Shown here: piece after piece, positions 31,170 through 41,302 of the stretch
Layout of the letters: every line of letters starts with the position of its first letter
Position numbering within the stretch: the first letter of the stretch is position 1
Translations under genes and position numbers: made by a program
DNA from: Myxosarcina sp. GI1
GTDB taxonomy: Bacteria > Cyanobacteriota > Cyanobacteriia > Cyanobacteriales > Xenococcaceae
Direction of reading: 5' to 3'
Length of the DNA stretch: 64,000 bases
Assembly (NCBI RefSeq): GCF_000756305.1
Contig: NZ_JRFE01000010.1
Coordinates: 100,256-164,255 of the forward strand
The notes under the pieces: model-generated
What the model saw: only the letters and a program-made list of their open reading frames with translations
Told to the model about the DNA's origin: nothing
The model's database searches: none

Positions 31170-32687
31170 ATGAATTTTTACAAAGAGTTTGGTTTACTAC
31201 TAAGAGCCTGTTATCCGCTAATTTATATTCCTACTACGGAAGAAGAAAGATTAGAAAAAGCGATCGCCACAGTGGCACAAAAATTAGGCAACCGCAATGT
31301 TTATGTTTGGGATTTCGTAAGCGGTTATCAGGATAATCCTAACTTTAAGGGTTTTGGCAAACGCAACCCCCTACAGGCATTAGAATTTATCACCGATAAA
31401 GTTCCAGAAAGGGCAGGCGGTATTTTTATTCTCAGAGATTTTCACCGCTTTCTAGAAGATATTTCGGTTTCTCGTCAGTTGAGAAACTTAGCGCGTAACC
31501 TAAAATCCCAACCCAAAAATATTGTTATCGTCGCGCCACAGATTGAAATCCCTGCCGAACTAACTGAAGTTTTAACCGTGGTCGATTTTCCTTTGCCTAC
31601 AGCACCAGAAATTAGAACCGAAATTCAAAGATTGATTGGGGCGACAGAGCAAAATCTCTCGGAACAACTCTTGGATGAACTGGTGCGATCGGCTCGGGGA
31701 CTATCTTTAGAAAGAATTAGAAGAGTTTTAACTATGGCGATCGCCACTCATGGTAGACTCGAACCCGAAGATGCCGAACTAATTTTAGAAGAAAAACGTC
31801 AGTCAATTCGCCAAACACAAATTCTCGATTTTTATCCCGCTACCGAACAAATTTCCGACATTGGCGGTTTGGACAATCTCAAAGATTGGTTGCTCAGACG
31901 GGGTGGGGCATTTGGCGAACGTGCCAGAGCCTATGGGTTGCCCCATCCCAGAGGTTTATTACTGGTAGGAATCCAGGGTACGGGTAAATCTCTAACGGCT
32001 AAAGCGATCGCTCACCACTGGCATTTACCCTTACTGCGCTTGGATGTTGGGCGCTTGTTTGGTGGCTTGGTTGGCGAGTCGGAATCGCGTACCAGACAAA
32101 CTGTAGAACTAGCAGAGGCACTCTCTCCCTGTATTTTATGGATTGATGAAATCGATAAAGGATTTGCGGGTATCGATGGGAAGGGCGATTCTGGTACTAC
32201 CAGCCGCGTTTTTGGTACGTTTATTAACTGGTTGGCAGAAAAACAATCTCCCGTGTTTGTAGTTGCCACAGCCAACAATATTCGTGCTTTACCTCCCGAA
32301 ATGCTGCGTAAAGGCAGATTTGACGAAGTATTTTTTGTCGGCTTACCAAGTCGCGAAGAAAGAGAGGCAATCTTTAAAGTTCATTTAGCCAGGTTGCGTC
32401 CCCACAATTTGGGAAGTTACGATATTCAGCGACTGGCATATGAAACTCCAGAATTTTCTGGTGCCGAAATCGAACAAACTATTATTGAAGCGATGCACAT
32501 CGGCTTTAGTCAAAACCGTGACTTTGTTACCGATGATATTCTTGAGGCAGCCAGTCAGATTATCCCGCTTGCCAAAACCGCTCAAGAGCAGATTCAGTTT
32601 TTGCAACAGTGGGTAGAGGCAGGAAAAGCGCGTCTGGCTTCAAAAAATACTAGCTTGAGCGATCGCATTCAAAGTCACTTAAATTAA
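31170..32687 (+). CDS. ycf46: Ycf46-like AAA ATPase
   Basis: This 505-residue protein matches the cyanobacterial/plastid Ycf46 family (Synechocystis Slr0374). An N-terminal domain of about 230 residues precedes a single AAA module with Walker A (GIQGTGKS, about 271-278), Walker B (CILWIDEIDK), sensor 1 (ATANN) and the arginine finger region (RKGRFDE). In Synechocystis the gene is stress-responsive and has been linked to carbon-uptake regulation. The SH3 protein starts 3 bp after its stop, so they probably form an operon. Confidence 0.92.
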   Translation: MNFYKEFGLLLRACYPLIYIPTTEEERLEKAIATVAQKLGNRNVYVWDFVSGYQDNPNFKGFGKRNPLQALEFITDKVPERAGGIFILRDFHRFLEDISVSRQLRNLARNLKSQPKNIVIVAPQIEIPAELTEVLTVVDFPLPTAPEIRTEIQRLIGATEQNLSEQLLDELVRSARGLSLERIRRVLTMAIATHGRLEPEDAELILEEKRQSIRQTQILDFYPATEQISDIGGLDNLKDWLLRRGGAFGERARAYGLPHPRGLLLVGIQGTGKSLTAKAIAHHWHLPLLRLDVGRLFGGLVGESESRTRQTVELAEALSPCILWIDEIDKGFAGIDGKGDSGTTSRVFGTFINWLAEKQSPVFVVATANNIRALPPEMLRKGRFDEVFFVGLPSREEREAIFKVHLARLRPHNLGSYDIQRLAYETPEFSGAEIEQTIIEAMHIGFSQNRDFVTDDILEAASQIIPLAKTAQEQIQFLQQWVEAGKARLASKNTSLSDRIQSHLN

Positions 32688-32690
32688 ACC

Positions 32691-33188
<498 letters not shown>

Positions 33189-33337
33189 TAATTTTTTCTA
33201 TGCGATCGCTAATTTTCATCTATTATTTAAATTTCATTTCCGAGAATTTACATAAAATAAACCTGAAACTTTAACTTAGGCTACATCATAAAAGAACCAA
33301 GTAAAAATCATAGTTTATTCTTTATTACCAAAACGCT

Positions 33338-33904
33338 ATGACTCAAGATCGTTCTTTTATTGTTCGACCCAAACTTATTGGACGGGTTTTGCTAGAAGCC
33401 GATTTAGTTTCCCCTCCTCAACTCGATGTGGCATTACACGATCGCCTTGCCTATCCCGATTTTCGTTTGGGAGAAATTTTGGCTATGCGAGGTTGGCTCA
33501 AGTCCGAAACTGCTGACTTTTTTGCTGAAGACTGGTTGGAATTAACGAGAAAACAAATTAGAAAGCCTCTCGGTTACTATTTACAAAAGTCGGCACTCTT
33601 AGAAACCAAACACATAGAAACCATATTAAAAGAACACAAACATACGGGAGTTCGCTTTGGTACCGTTGCCGTTCTTCAAGGATTACTTAAATCTAAAACA
33701 CTCGATTTCTTTTTAACCTATTTATTTCCTCAAGAAGTCAATGCCTCACCTTTGTTAAGCAAACACCAGCCCAACTACAACATAGAGCAGCAATCTACTA
33801 GAGAAAATTCAAATCTCAAAGGCTTTGAGAATATTTATGAGAACCAAGAAAATATTTCTCTAACAGAATCTTTTGAAGAAACGGAAATAATCTGGATTGA
33901 TTGA
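33338..33904 (+). CDS. MshEN/GspE-N-like protein of unknown function
   Basis: This 188-residue protein has two related helical units (about 10-55 and 75-125) with patterns such as GRVLLEADLVSPPQLDVAL and FGTVAVLQGLLKSKTLDFF. They resemble the N-terminal domains of type II/IV pilus ATPases, some of which bind cyclic-di-GMP. The C-terminal 60 residues are polar and probably disordered. No ATPase domain is present. Family placement is by pattern only. Confidence 0.6.
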   Translation: MTQDRSFIVRPKLIGRVLLEADLVSPPQLDVALHDRLAYPDFRLGEILAMRGWLKSETADFFAEDWLELTRKQIRKPLGYYLQKSALLETKHIETILKEHKHTGVRFGTVAVLQGLLKSKTLDFFLTYLFPQEVNASPLLSKHQPNYNIEQQSTRENSNLKGFENIYENQENISLTESFEETEIIWID

Positions 33905-34004
33905 CATTTTAGCTGCGATCGCTCTACGTTTGCTAAACTATCATTTAGTAGGAGATTAAAATCAGGGATATCGTAAATAGCATAAGCTTCATTCTCTATT
34001 AATA

Positions 34005-35525
34005 ATGTCTGAGCTACGAATACTGATAATTGATGATAATCCCGACGACCGCTTATTAGTTCTACGAGAACTGAAGCGCATTTTTCCTGAGCTTAAATAT
34101 TGGGAAATTAATGAAAATGCTAGCCTGGCTCTAGCACTACAGGCAAATGACTTCAATTTTGTCGTCACCGATTATCAACTTTGCTGGACGACGGGAATAG
34201 ATATTTTACACACTATCAAACAGCAACAACCAGAGTGTCCTGTAATTATGTTTACTGGAACTGGTAGCGAAGAAGTTGCGGTTCGAGCTATGAAAGCTGG
34301 ACTTGATGATTACATAATCAAGACTTCTTTACACTATGCTAAGTTAGCGGCCGCAGTCGGCTCTATTTGGAATAAAATAAACCAGCAACAAGCTCTATCA
34401 GAACTAAAGCAGCGATACGATCGCCTTTTCGAGCGCGCACCAGTAGGACTATATCGCCTCAATCCTCAAGGAGAAATTTTAGAAGCTAATTCAACCTTAG
34501 TCAAAATGTTTGGCTATAAAAGTCGAGAAGAATTATTAAACTGCAATTTATCTAAGTTTTATTTAAATTACCAACAAGAACGAGATTGGCAAAAACAGTT
34601 AGAAGAAGATGTCGCAATTGAAAATTTTGAAGTCCAGGCTCGCTGTCAAAATGGCAAAACTATTTTATTGAGACATAATGCTATCGCTGTCAAAAATTTG
34701 ACTGGTGAAATCATTTATTATGAAGGCGCGGTTGAAGACATAACCATTTACCACCAAGCAGAGCGCGAGCGGGCAGAATTATTACAGCGCGAACGCCAAG
34801 CTAGAGAAGAAGCCGAAATTGCTAACTCCCTAAAAAACAAACTTTTTGCTACTCTTTCTCGCGAGTTGCGAACTCCCTTAAATGCTGTATTGGGTTGGGT
34901 ACAGCTATTAAGTAGTGGTCAGCTTGCTGGCGAGCAAACGCAAAAGGCAATAAAAATCATCGAACGTAATGCTAAAACTCAACATCAACTAATCGAGCGT
35001 TCGCTAGACGTGGCTAGAGTCATTCGCGGCGATTTAAAATTAATCTGGTTGCCAGTGCCACTCTCAGCAACAATATCTATGGCGATCGATAGCGTTAGAC
35101 TGCTAGCTGAGGCAAAACAAATCGAATTACAGCCAGACTTAAAGCAAGATTCAGCAGAAATTGATGGCGATCCGCAACGCCTACAGCAAGTGTTCTGGAA
35201 TTTGTTGACTAATGCAATTAAATTTAGCCCTCCTGGAAGCAAAGTTAGTATAACTCTCAAAAAACTTAGCGATCGCGTTCGGGTTAGCGTATCTGATTCT
35301 GGTAAGGGAATTTCACCTGACGATCTACCTTACATTTTCGTTCGCTTTGGTAAAACTCAGTTCGAGTTTACAGAAACAGAATCGGAGTCAAGTTTGGGTT
35401 TTGGACTAGTAGTCGCACGTTACTTAGTAGAACTTCATGGCGGCATAATTGTAGCTCGCAGCGAAGGAATGGACAGAGGAGCGACTTTTATTGTTGAATT
35501 GCCACTTAGAGGATATGAGATCTAA
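34005..35525 (+). CDS. REC-PAS-HisKA-HATPase protein lacking the phospho-accepting histidine
   Basis: This 506-residue protein has a receiver at about 4-122 (Asp10/Asp11, Asp56, Lys106), PAS/PAC at about 135-250, a coiled coil, HisKA at about 277-340 and HATPase at about 350-503. In the H box the sequence is LSRELRTPLN: Arg286 (CGC, 34860-34862) replaces the catalytic His. The N box keeps Asn403 (LLTNAIKF), G1 reads DSGKGI and G2 GFGLVV, so ATP binding may persist. It cannot autophosphorylate at the usual site. It is either a pseudokinase acting as a scaffold or a decaying kinase. Confidence 0.9.
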   Translation: MSELRILIIDDNPDDRLLVLRELKRIFPELKYWEINENASLALALQANDFNFVVTDYQLCWTTGIDILHTIKQQQPECPVIMFTGTGSEEVAVRAMKAGLDDYIIKTSLHYAKLAAAVGSIWNKINQQQALSELKQRYDRLFERAPVGLYRLNPQGEILEANSTLVKMFGYKSREELLNCNLSKFYLNYQQERDWQKQLEEDVAIENFEVQARCQNGKTILLRHNAIAVKNLTGEIIYYEGAVEDITIYHQAERERAELLQRERQAREEAEIANSLKNKLFATLSRELRTPLNAVLGWVQLLSSGQLAGEQTQKAIKIIERNAKTQHQLIERSLDVARVIRGDLKLIWLPVPLSATISMAIDSVRLLAEAKQIELQPDLKQDSAEIDGDPQRLQQVFWNLLTNAIKFSPPGSKVSITLKKLSDRVRVSVSDSGKGISPDDLPYIFVRFGKTQFEFTETESESSLGFGLVVARYLVELHGGIIVARSEGMDRGATFIVELPLRGYEI

Positions 35526-35624
35526 TAAATAAATAAATGGGCATTGTATAGTTGCGGGCTAATAAGGCGAAAAGAAGACGGGGAGACTGAAAAGATTTTA
35601 CTCTACAGGGCGCAGAACTGTGCC

Positions 35625-35681
35625 GCATCGCTTCTGCGGCGCGACTTGGCTTCTTTGAAGCCTGCTTCGATTAAGCGATGC
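35625..35681. repeat. Branched inverted-repeat element
   Basis: Outer 9-bp arms GCATCGCTT (35625-35633) and AAGCGATGC (35673-35681) enclose a perfect GGCTTC-TTT-GAAGCC hairpin (35648-35662) and other GC-rich halves. The base composition is well above its AT-rich surroundings. It looks like a dispersed cyanobacterial palindromic repeat between the kinase gene and tRNA-Gln. Confidence 0.6.
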
Positions 35682-35757
35682 CAGGCAGAAGCTTGCTACC
35701 GTCCCCTAGTCAGCCTAAACCATTCTATGATAATGCAATGCCAATAGACTATGTTAA

Positions 35758-35829
35758 CTGGGGTGCTAGGATTCGAACCTAGGAATGGCGAGACCAAAAC
35801 CCGCTGCCTTACCGCTTGGCGACACCCCA
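35758..35829 (-). tRNA. trnQ: tRNA-Gln (TTG)
   Basis: A complete 72-nt cloverleaf lies on the minus strand. The acceptor TGGGGTG pairs with CACCCCA, the anticodon stem is GCGGG/CTCGC with loop TTTTGGT (anticodon TTG), and the T-loop is TTCGAAT. CCA is not encoded. Confidence 0.95.
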
Positions 35830-35898
35830 ATATCTGCCTTAAATATATTAACAATAATATAGGGAAAATTGTCAACTATAAAGTCCAAAAAAATCATT

Positions 35899-36804
35899 TT
35901 ACAGACTGTCACGGATTTGAGCGATCGCACGTTGGGCTGCATCTCTAATAGAAGCTAGATTGGATTCTCGTTCGCCATATAAATGAGGATACATAATAGC
36001 TCTAGAACTGTTAATAACCGCTCCCAAACCATCGGAGTTAAAACAAGCCTGAATTCCAGCTTTACTTCCACCTTGAGCACCTATACCAGGAACGAGAAAA
36101 AAGCTATTGGGCAGTTGCGATCGCAAGCGACAGGCGGCATCGGGATGAGTCGCGCCTACGACAGCCCCAATACTGCTATAGCCGTTACTTCCCAGACTTT
36201 TTTCTGCTTCATCTCGTACTAAATCGCCAACAATTTCATATAAATAGCGATCGCCAATCGTACAATCTTGAACTACCGCTCCGCCAGGATTAGATGTTTT
36301 TACACAGACAAAAATTCCTTTCCCCCAGTTATTCGCTTCGGAGATAAATGGCTCCAGGCAATCGGTTCCCAAATAAGGCACGATAGTCAAAGCGTCTGCT
36401 TCTAAGGGTGGTGACGGCTGACTGGGAAGATAGCTTTTAGCGTAAGCTTCGGCTGTAGAAGCAATATCACCACGTTTGGCATCCAATATTATTAGTAATC
36501 CTCGCTCGCGTGCTGCCACGATAGTTTTTTCTAATGCCCGAAATCCTTCAGCCCCAAAAAGCTCGTAATAAGCACACTGAGGTTTGACCGCAGGTACGAG
36601 ATCGGCAACTGCCTCTAAAACCATTAAATTGTACTGATAAATTGCTTCGGCGCATTGAGCAGCGGTGCTGTAGCGATCGATTTGCTGTTGGGTAAGAAAC
36701 CAAGGAGGCATTTTGCTTAGAGATGGATCTAAACCTACGATAAAAGGAGTATTTTTGGCTTTAATTTGCTCGATCAGGCGGTCTACAAACATTTTTTTTG
36801 ACAT
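35899..36804 (-). CDS. pyrF: Orotidine 5'-phosphate decarboxylase
   Basis: This 301-residue enzyme performs the last step of UMP synthesis. It belongs to the longer type 2 group. The catalytic Lys/Asp motif DAKRGDIASTAEAYAKS is present, with FIVGLDPS at the N-terminus and LVPGIGAQGG for phosphate binding. It is divergent from glmM. Confidence 0.95.
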   Translation of the reverse strand: MSKKMFVDRLIEQIKAKNTPFIVGLDPSLSKMPPWFLTQQQIDRYSTAAQCAEAIYQYNLMVLEAVADLVPAVKPQCAYYELFGAEGFRALEKTIVAARERGLLIILDAKRGDIASTAEAYAKSYLPSQPSPPLEADALTIVPYLGTDCLEPFISEANNWGKGIFVCVKTSNPGGAVVQDCTIGDRYLYEIVGDLVRDEAEKSLGSNGYSSIGAVVGATHPDAACRLRSQLPNSFFLVPGIGAQGGSKAGIQACFNSDGLGAVINSSRAIMYPHLYGERESNLASIRDAAQRAIAQIRDSL

Positions 36805-36992
36805 AACTAGATTGGACTTGCAGACAGGTAAACAATATTTAATGCTAGACGAATTTCCGATCTATTCGTTATCCTTGGTCTATTCCTGCTGATAAACTAT
36901 GGTACGTAGTTCGATTTTTAAATTTTTTTCGCTTAGGCGATATAAGGTATTGTTCGATTAAACTGATTTTTTTAAATGAGGAGTCTGTAGGT

Positions 36993-38405
36993 GTGAGTGA
37001 TTCAATGCAGTTATTTGTCAGAGCGGACGTAGATACTAATTTATTACCCAAAACACCTTTATTTGGTACTGATGGTATTCGGGGCAAAGCAGGGAAACTG
37101 CTCACTGCTCCTTTTGCTTTACATTTGGGTTACTGTGCGGGCAAAGTTTTACGAGAAACCACTGCCGATGATGCGCCCGTAATTATCGGGCAAGATTCTC
37201 GTAACTCCAGCGATACTCTAGCTATGGCGATCTCGGCGGGTTTGACTGCGGCAGGTTTGGATGTCTGGCACTTGGGTTTATGCCCCACTCCTGGCGTTGC
37301 TACTCTAACCAAAGATAGTGGGGCAGCAGGGGGAATTATGATTTCTGCCAGTCACAATCCTCCAGAAGATAACGGCATTAAATTTTTTAGCAGCAAAGGC
37401 ACCAAACTTGACGATCTACTAACTCAAAAAATCGAACAGCAACTGAGAGCAACAGAGCCAGAAAATAGCGATCGCAGTTGGGGCAAACACTACTATCGCC
37501 CAAAATTATTGGAAAACTACAGTCAAATCCTCAGACAATCTCTGCCTGCTGCCCTCGATCTGACGGGAATGCGAGTGGTTTTAGATTTGGCTTGGGGTGC
37601 GGCGGTAAATATCGCACCAGCTATGTTTAAACAGCTAGGAGCAGAAGTTATTAGCCTGCATCAATTACCCGATGGCGACTGTATCAACGTTGGCTGTGGC
37701 TCGACTCATCTCGATTTGCTTCAGCAGGCAGTAACAGCATATCAGGCAGATTTGGGATTTGCCTTTGATGGAGATGCCGATCGCGTTATTGCGGTAGATG
37801 GTTGCGGTAGGGTCGTAGACGGCGATTATATTCTCTATCTTTGGGGCAATTGTCTCAAACAGCAGCAGCAGCTACCAGATAATTTAATTATTGCTACGGT
37901 AATGGCAAACTTAGGTTTTGAAAGAGCCTGGCTGGGTTCTGGTGGTAAACTACAAAGAACTTCTGTTGGCGATCGCCACGTACAAGCGGCTATGTGGCGT
38001 ACGGGAGCTATGTTGGGAGGAGAACAATCGGGACATATTCTCTGTCACCATCATGGCGTTACGGGAGACGGCATTCAAACCGCGCTGCATCTATCTGCAT
38101 TGGTGCGCCAGTCTAAAGTTTCTCTAACAGAATTAGTTGACGGTAGTTTTCAAACCTATCCCCAAATTCTGCAAAATGTTAGAGTCGAAGATAGCGATCG
38201 CCGCAGTTGCTGGCAAGAATGCGAACCTTTGCAACAGGCAATATCTCAAGCCGAAACTGCTATGGGAAAACAGGGCAGAGTTTTAGTTCGCGCCTCTGGA
38301 ACCGAACCCGTAATTCGAGTTATGGTCGAAGCAATTAATTTAGAGTTAACCAATTACTGGACGAATAACTTAGTTAGCGTAGTTCGACAACATTTAGCAG
38401 CGTAG
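36993..38405 (+). CDS. glmM: Phosphoglucosamine mutase
   Basis: This 470-residue enzyme converts glucosamine-6-phosphate to glucosamine-1-phosphate for cell-wall precursor synthesis. The phosphoserine loop ISASHNPP (Ser120), the metal-binding DGDADR (about 262-267) and the C-terminal [12 protein letters not shown] phosphate-binding loop are intact. I use GTG 36993, which is preceded by GAGGAG (36979-36984); an ATG four codons later is an alternative. It lies close to other wall genes (glycosyltransferase, DacB, mreBCD). Confidence 0.94.
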   Translation: MSDSMQLFVRADVDTNLLPKTPLFGTDGIRGKAGKLLTAPFALHLGYCAGKVLRETTADDAPVIIGQDSRNSSDTLAMAISAGLTAAGLDVWHLGLCPTPGVATLTKDSGAAGGIMISASHNPPEDNGIKFFSSKGTKLDDLLTQKIEQQLRATEPENSDRSWGKHYYRPKLLENYSQILRQSLPAALDLTGMRVVLDLAWGAAVNIAPAMFKQLGAEVISLHQLPDGDCINVGCGSTHLDLLQQAVTAYQADLGFAFDGDADRVIAVDGCGRVVDGDYILYLWGNCLKQQQQLPDNLIIATVMANLGFERAWLGSGGKLQRTSVGDRHVQAAMWRTGAMLGGEQSGHILCHHHGVTGDGIQTALHLSALVRQSKVSLTELVDGSFQTYPQILQNVRVEDSDRRSCWQECEPLQQAISQAETAMGKQGRVLVRASGTEPVIRVMVEAINLELTNYWTNNLVSVVRQHLAA

Positions 38406-38455
38406 TTTAAAAGACATTTAGCATTTAGCATTGTTCATTGCTCACTGTTCATTGT

Positions 38456-39451
38456 TCAATGTTTAATAACATCTCTAATTCTATAAATAGGTCTTTTTTG
38501 CGATTCGTGATAGGTTCGCATTAATAATTCCGTTACCAAACCAAAAGAAAATAACTGTATCCCCGTAATTACTAATAAAACTGCCAGAATTAACAGGGGG
38601 CGATCGCCTATGTTTTGCTGAAAGACCAATTTAACGATTGTTAAATACAAGCCCATTGCCACACCAGCCACTAAAGAAATCAAACCCCATAAGCCAAATA
38701 CGTGCATCGGGCGAGTCAAGAACTTCTTCATAAAGAAGACCGTTAGCAAATCCATCACTACTCGGATGGTTCTACCCAGACCATACTTACTCCGTCCAAA
38801 GCGACGCGGATGGTGTCTGACGGGGATTTCAGTGATTCTCGCTCCTTCAATATAGGCTAGTGCGGGTAAAAAGCGATGTAGTTCGCCATATAGGTTCATG
38901 TCTGCAAGCAATTCGCCACGATAGGCTTTGAGAGAACAGCCGTAATCGTGAATTTTAACTCCCGTTACTTTACCGATCAGCCAGTTGGCAATTTTAGAAG
39001 GCAGCAGTCTAGTTAGAGCTTTATCATGTCTTTGCTGTCGCCAACCGCTTACTAAGTCGTATCCTTCGGCTAATTTGGCTAATAATAAGGGAATATCTGC
39101 GGGGTCGTTTTGTAAATCGCCATCGAGAGTAACAATGGTTTTGCCTGCGGCGCACTCAAAACCAGCCGCCATCGCTGGAGTTTGACCATAGTTGCGTCGC
39201 AAAATTACTGCTTTAAGATCTCTACGCTGTCGGGCAAGATCGCTTAAAATCTGAGTCGAACCATCTCGCGAACCGTCATCGACACAGACAATTTCGTAAT
39301 TGAGTTGAGTGGCGGCAGCAGCTTTGGCGATCGCTTCAATTAAGGTCGAGATGCTTTCTGCTTCATTGTATATCGGTACGACTATTGATAAATCTAGCTG
39401 CGTGGGAACGATGGCTTCTATACCAAGAGCATTTTTAATAGAGGACGACAT
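38456..39451 (-). CDS. Family 2 glycosyltransferase (GtrB/DPM1-like)
   Basis: This 331-residue protein has a GT-A domain (about 20-245) with VVPIYNEAE, DDGSRDGS and the DGDLQNDP metal-binding motif. Two C-terminal transmembrane helices (about 258-280 and 292-316) complete it. This is the polyisoprenyl-phosphate glycosyltransferase layout, which loads a sugar onto a lipid carrier. The sugar is unknown. It is convergent with glmM, with 50 bp of CATTGTTCATTG-like repeats between. Confidence 0.92.
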   Translation of the reverse strand: MSSSIKNALGIEAIVPTQLDLSIVVPIYNEAESISTLIEAIAKAAAATQLNYEIVCVDDGSRDGSTQILSDLARQRRDLKAVILRRNYGQTPAMAAGFECAAGKTIVTLDGDLQNDPADIPLLLAKLAEGYDLVSGWRQQRHDKALTRLLPSKIANWLIGKVTGVKIHDYGCSLKAYRGELLADMNLYGELHRFLPALAYIEGARITEIPVRHHPRRFGRSKYGLGRTIRVVMDLLTVFFMKKFLTRPMHVFGLWGLISLVAGVAMGLYLTIVKLVFQQNIGDRPLLILAVLLVITGIQLFSFGLVTELLMRTYHESQKRPIYRIRDVIKH

Positions 39452-39534
39452 CTTAATCGATCGAGGATTGGGTCATTTGGCTATTTCGCAGTTTATACTA
39501 AAAAAATTGAATTGAGATTAGAAAATAATAAATA

Positions 39535-41025
39535 TTGCGCTGGTTTACTTTAGGAGCGATCTACTTATTACTGAGCTTAATTAGCGTACCAGTAGCCGCA
39601 CTTACAGATACACAAGTTTTACTTGCTGCCGATCGCGGTCGCGTTTGTCCCCAAAACTTGAGCGCAGCTATAAATAAAATCATCGCTCGACCAAAAATAG
39701 CGCGATCGCACTGGGGAATTATCGTACAAACTCTAGATTCTCAACATACTCTTTATAGTCGCCACGCCAACAAATTTTTTATTCCTGCTTCTACTACCAA
39801 GCTGTTTACTACTGCCGCAGCCTTAATCGAATTGGGTGTTAATTATCGAATTCACACTCCCATTTTTGGTTTGGGCAACCCGCCAAATTTGACTTACTTA
39901 CGGCTAGAAGGCAGAGGAGATCCCACCATATCATCTATATCTTTAAAAAAGATAGTACACCTGTTGCGAGCTAGAGGGATCGAACGTATAGAAAACTTAA
40001 TTTTAGAAGACAGTTATTTCACACTTGAGGCGATTAATCCTACCTGGGAATGGTCGGATGTATATAGTTATTACGGTACAGCCGTTAATAGTGCGATTTT
40101 GAATGAAAATAGCGTTACTCTAACCCTATTACCCCAACATGTGGGGCAAAAAGTAAAACTGAGATGGAGCGATGCGATCGCCGCTAGACAATGGCAAGTA
40201 GAAAATAATGCCGTAACCGCACCTAAAGATACACCATATAACATAAACATTGCAGGAGTTTTAGGCAAGCCAGTACTCAACGTTCGCGGAGAGTTAGCCA
40301 TAGACGAACCACCAGATGTTTGGGATTTAGCCATAGCCGATCCGCCGCAATATTTTTTAGAAACATGGCGACACTTACTGACTGTTGAAGGTATTGATGT
40401 CGCTAAAACTACAGTTAGTAATAGTCGAGCTAAAAATATTTTGGAGAGAGAAATAACGGCAATTGTTTCGCCGCCTCTAACCGAAATAATTACGACGATA
40501 AACCGAGAAAGTAATAATCTTTATGCCGAAAGTCTTTGGAGAATTTTAGAGCGTCGTCACCACAATCTAAAGACAAACCCTATAGAATTTGGTCTAAATA
40601 AATTGGGGATCGAGCCTCACAACTATCAACTAATAGATGGTTCTGGTTTGTCTCGCCACAATTTGATTACGCCGCAAGCTGTAGTTGATGTTTTGTTCGT
40701 CATGTCGCGATCGCATTTATTTACTTCCTATAAAAATTCTTTAGCTGTAGCAGGAACTAATGGCACTTTAAAACGGCGTTTTCAACATACCCCAATCCAA
40801 AATAAGCTCTGGGGTAAAACGGGTACTCTATCGGGAGTTGCCGCACTGTCTGGTTATTTATATCTTTCTCGATACCAACCTTTAGTATTTACTATTATTG
40901 TTAACAATTCCGAGCGAGCGAGTAAAGAACTACGACAGGCGATCGATGAGATAGTTTTGTTACTAGGTCAACTGCAAAAATGCCAAACAACATCTGAAGG
41001 TTATTATTTAAAAGCCTCCAGTTGA
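39535..41025 (+). CDS. dacB: D-alanyl-D-alanine carboxypeptidase/endopeptidase (PBP4/DacB type)
   Basis: This 496-residue class C penicillin-binding protein starts at TTG 39535, after an in-frame stop about 20 bp upstream, and has an N-terminal signal peptide (about 1-23). The active site is complete: SxxK (Ser86-Lys89 in PASTTKLF), SxN (RESNNLYAE) and KTG (GKTGTLSG). The large insert between SxxK and SxN is typical of PBP4. It trims peptidoglycan peptides in the periplasm. Confidence 0.92.
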   Translation: MRWFTLGAIYLLLSLISVPVAALTDTQVLLAADRGRVCPQNLSAAINKIIARPKIARSHWGIIVQTLDSQHTLYSRHANKFFIPASTTKLFTTAAALIELGVNYRIHTPIFGLGNPPNLTYLRLEGRGDPTISSISLKKIVHLLRARGIERIENLILEDSYFTLEAINPTWEWSDVYSYYGTAVNSAILNENSVTLTLLPQHVGQKVKLRWSDAIAARQWQVENNAVTAPKDTPYNINIAGVLGKPVLNVRGELAIDEPPDVWDLAIADPPQYFLETWRHLLTVEGIDVAKTTVSNSRAKNILEREITAIVSPPLTEIITTINRESNNLYAESLWRILERRHHNLKTNPIEFGLNKLGIEPHNYQLIDGSGLSRHNLITPQAVVDVLFVMSRSHLFTSYKNSLAVAGTNGTLKRRFQHTPIQNKLWGKTGTLSGVAALSGYLYLSRYQPLVFTIIVNNSERASKELRQAIDEIVLLLGQLQKCQTTSEGYYLKASS

Positions 41026-41068
41026 AAGTTTATGCTCGCGATCGGTAATAATATTTAAACTTTCAAAC
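41021..41068 (+). terminator. Inverted repeat after dacB
   Basis: TTGAAAGTTTA and TAAACTTTCAA form an 11-bp stem around a loop of about 23 nt, beginning within the dacB stop codon. There is no T-run afterwards, so termination efficiency is uncertain. Confidence 0.4.
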
Positions 41069-41302
41069 AGTAGTTGTACTGAGAAAGGTGTAAGAGCATA
41101 AGAACAGACTAAGTATAATCCGCTTCGACACAATTGCTATATTAAGAGTAAATTAGAATCGGCTTTAGTTAGAGTTGTTTGGTTGACGTAAAAACGGTGA
41201 AAATATACTGTAGTTTTTGCAGTCTATAGATCGCCAAAGAAAACGCAACTATTCGATCGCTTTGTTAAAGCAGCGGTATTCTTTGAGGAGCAGTAAAATA
41301 AA

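Noticed and set aside
35544..35747. 67-residue ORF
   Set aside because: It lies across the GC-rich inverted-repeat element; the codons reflect the repeat, not a protein.
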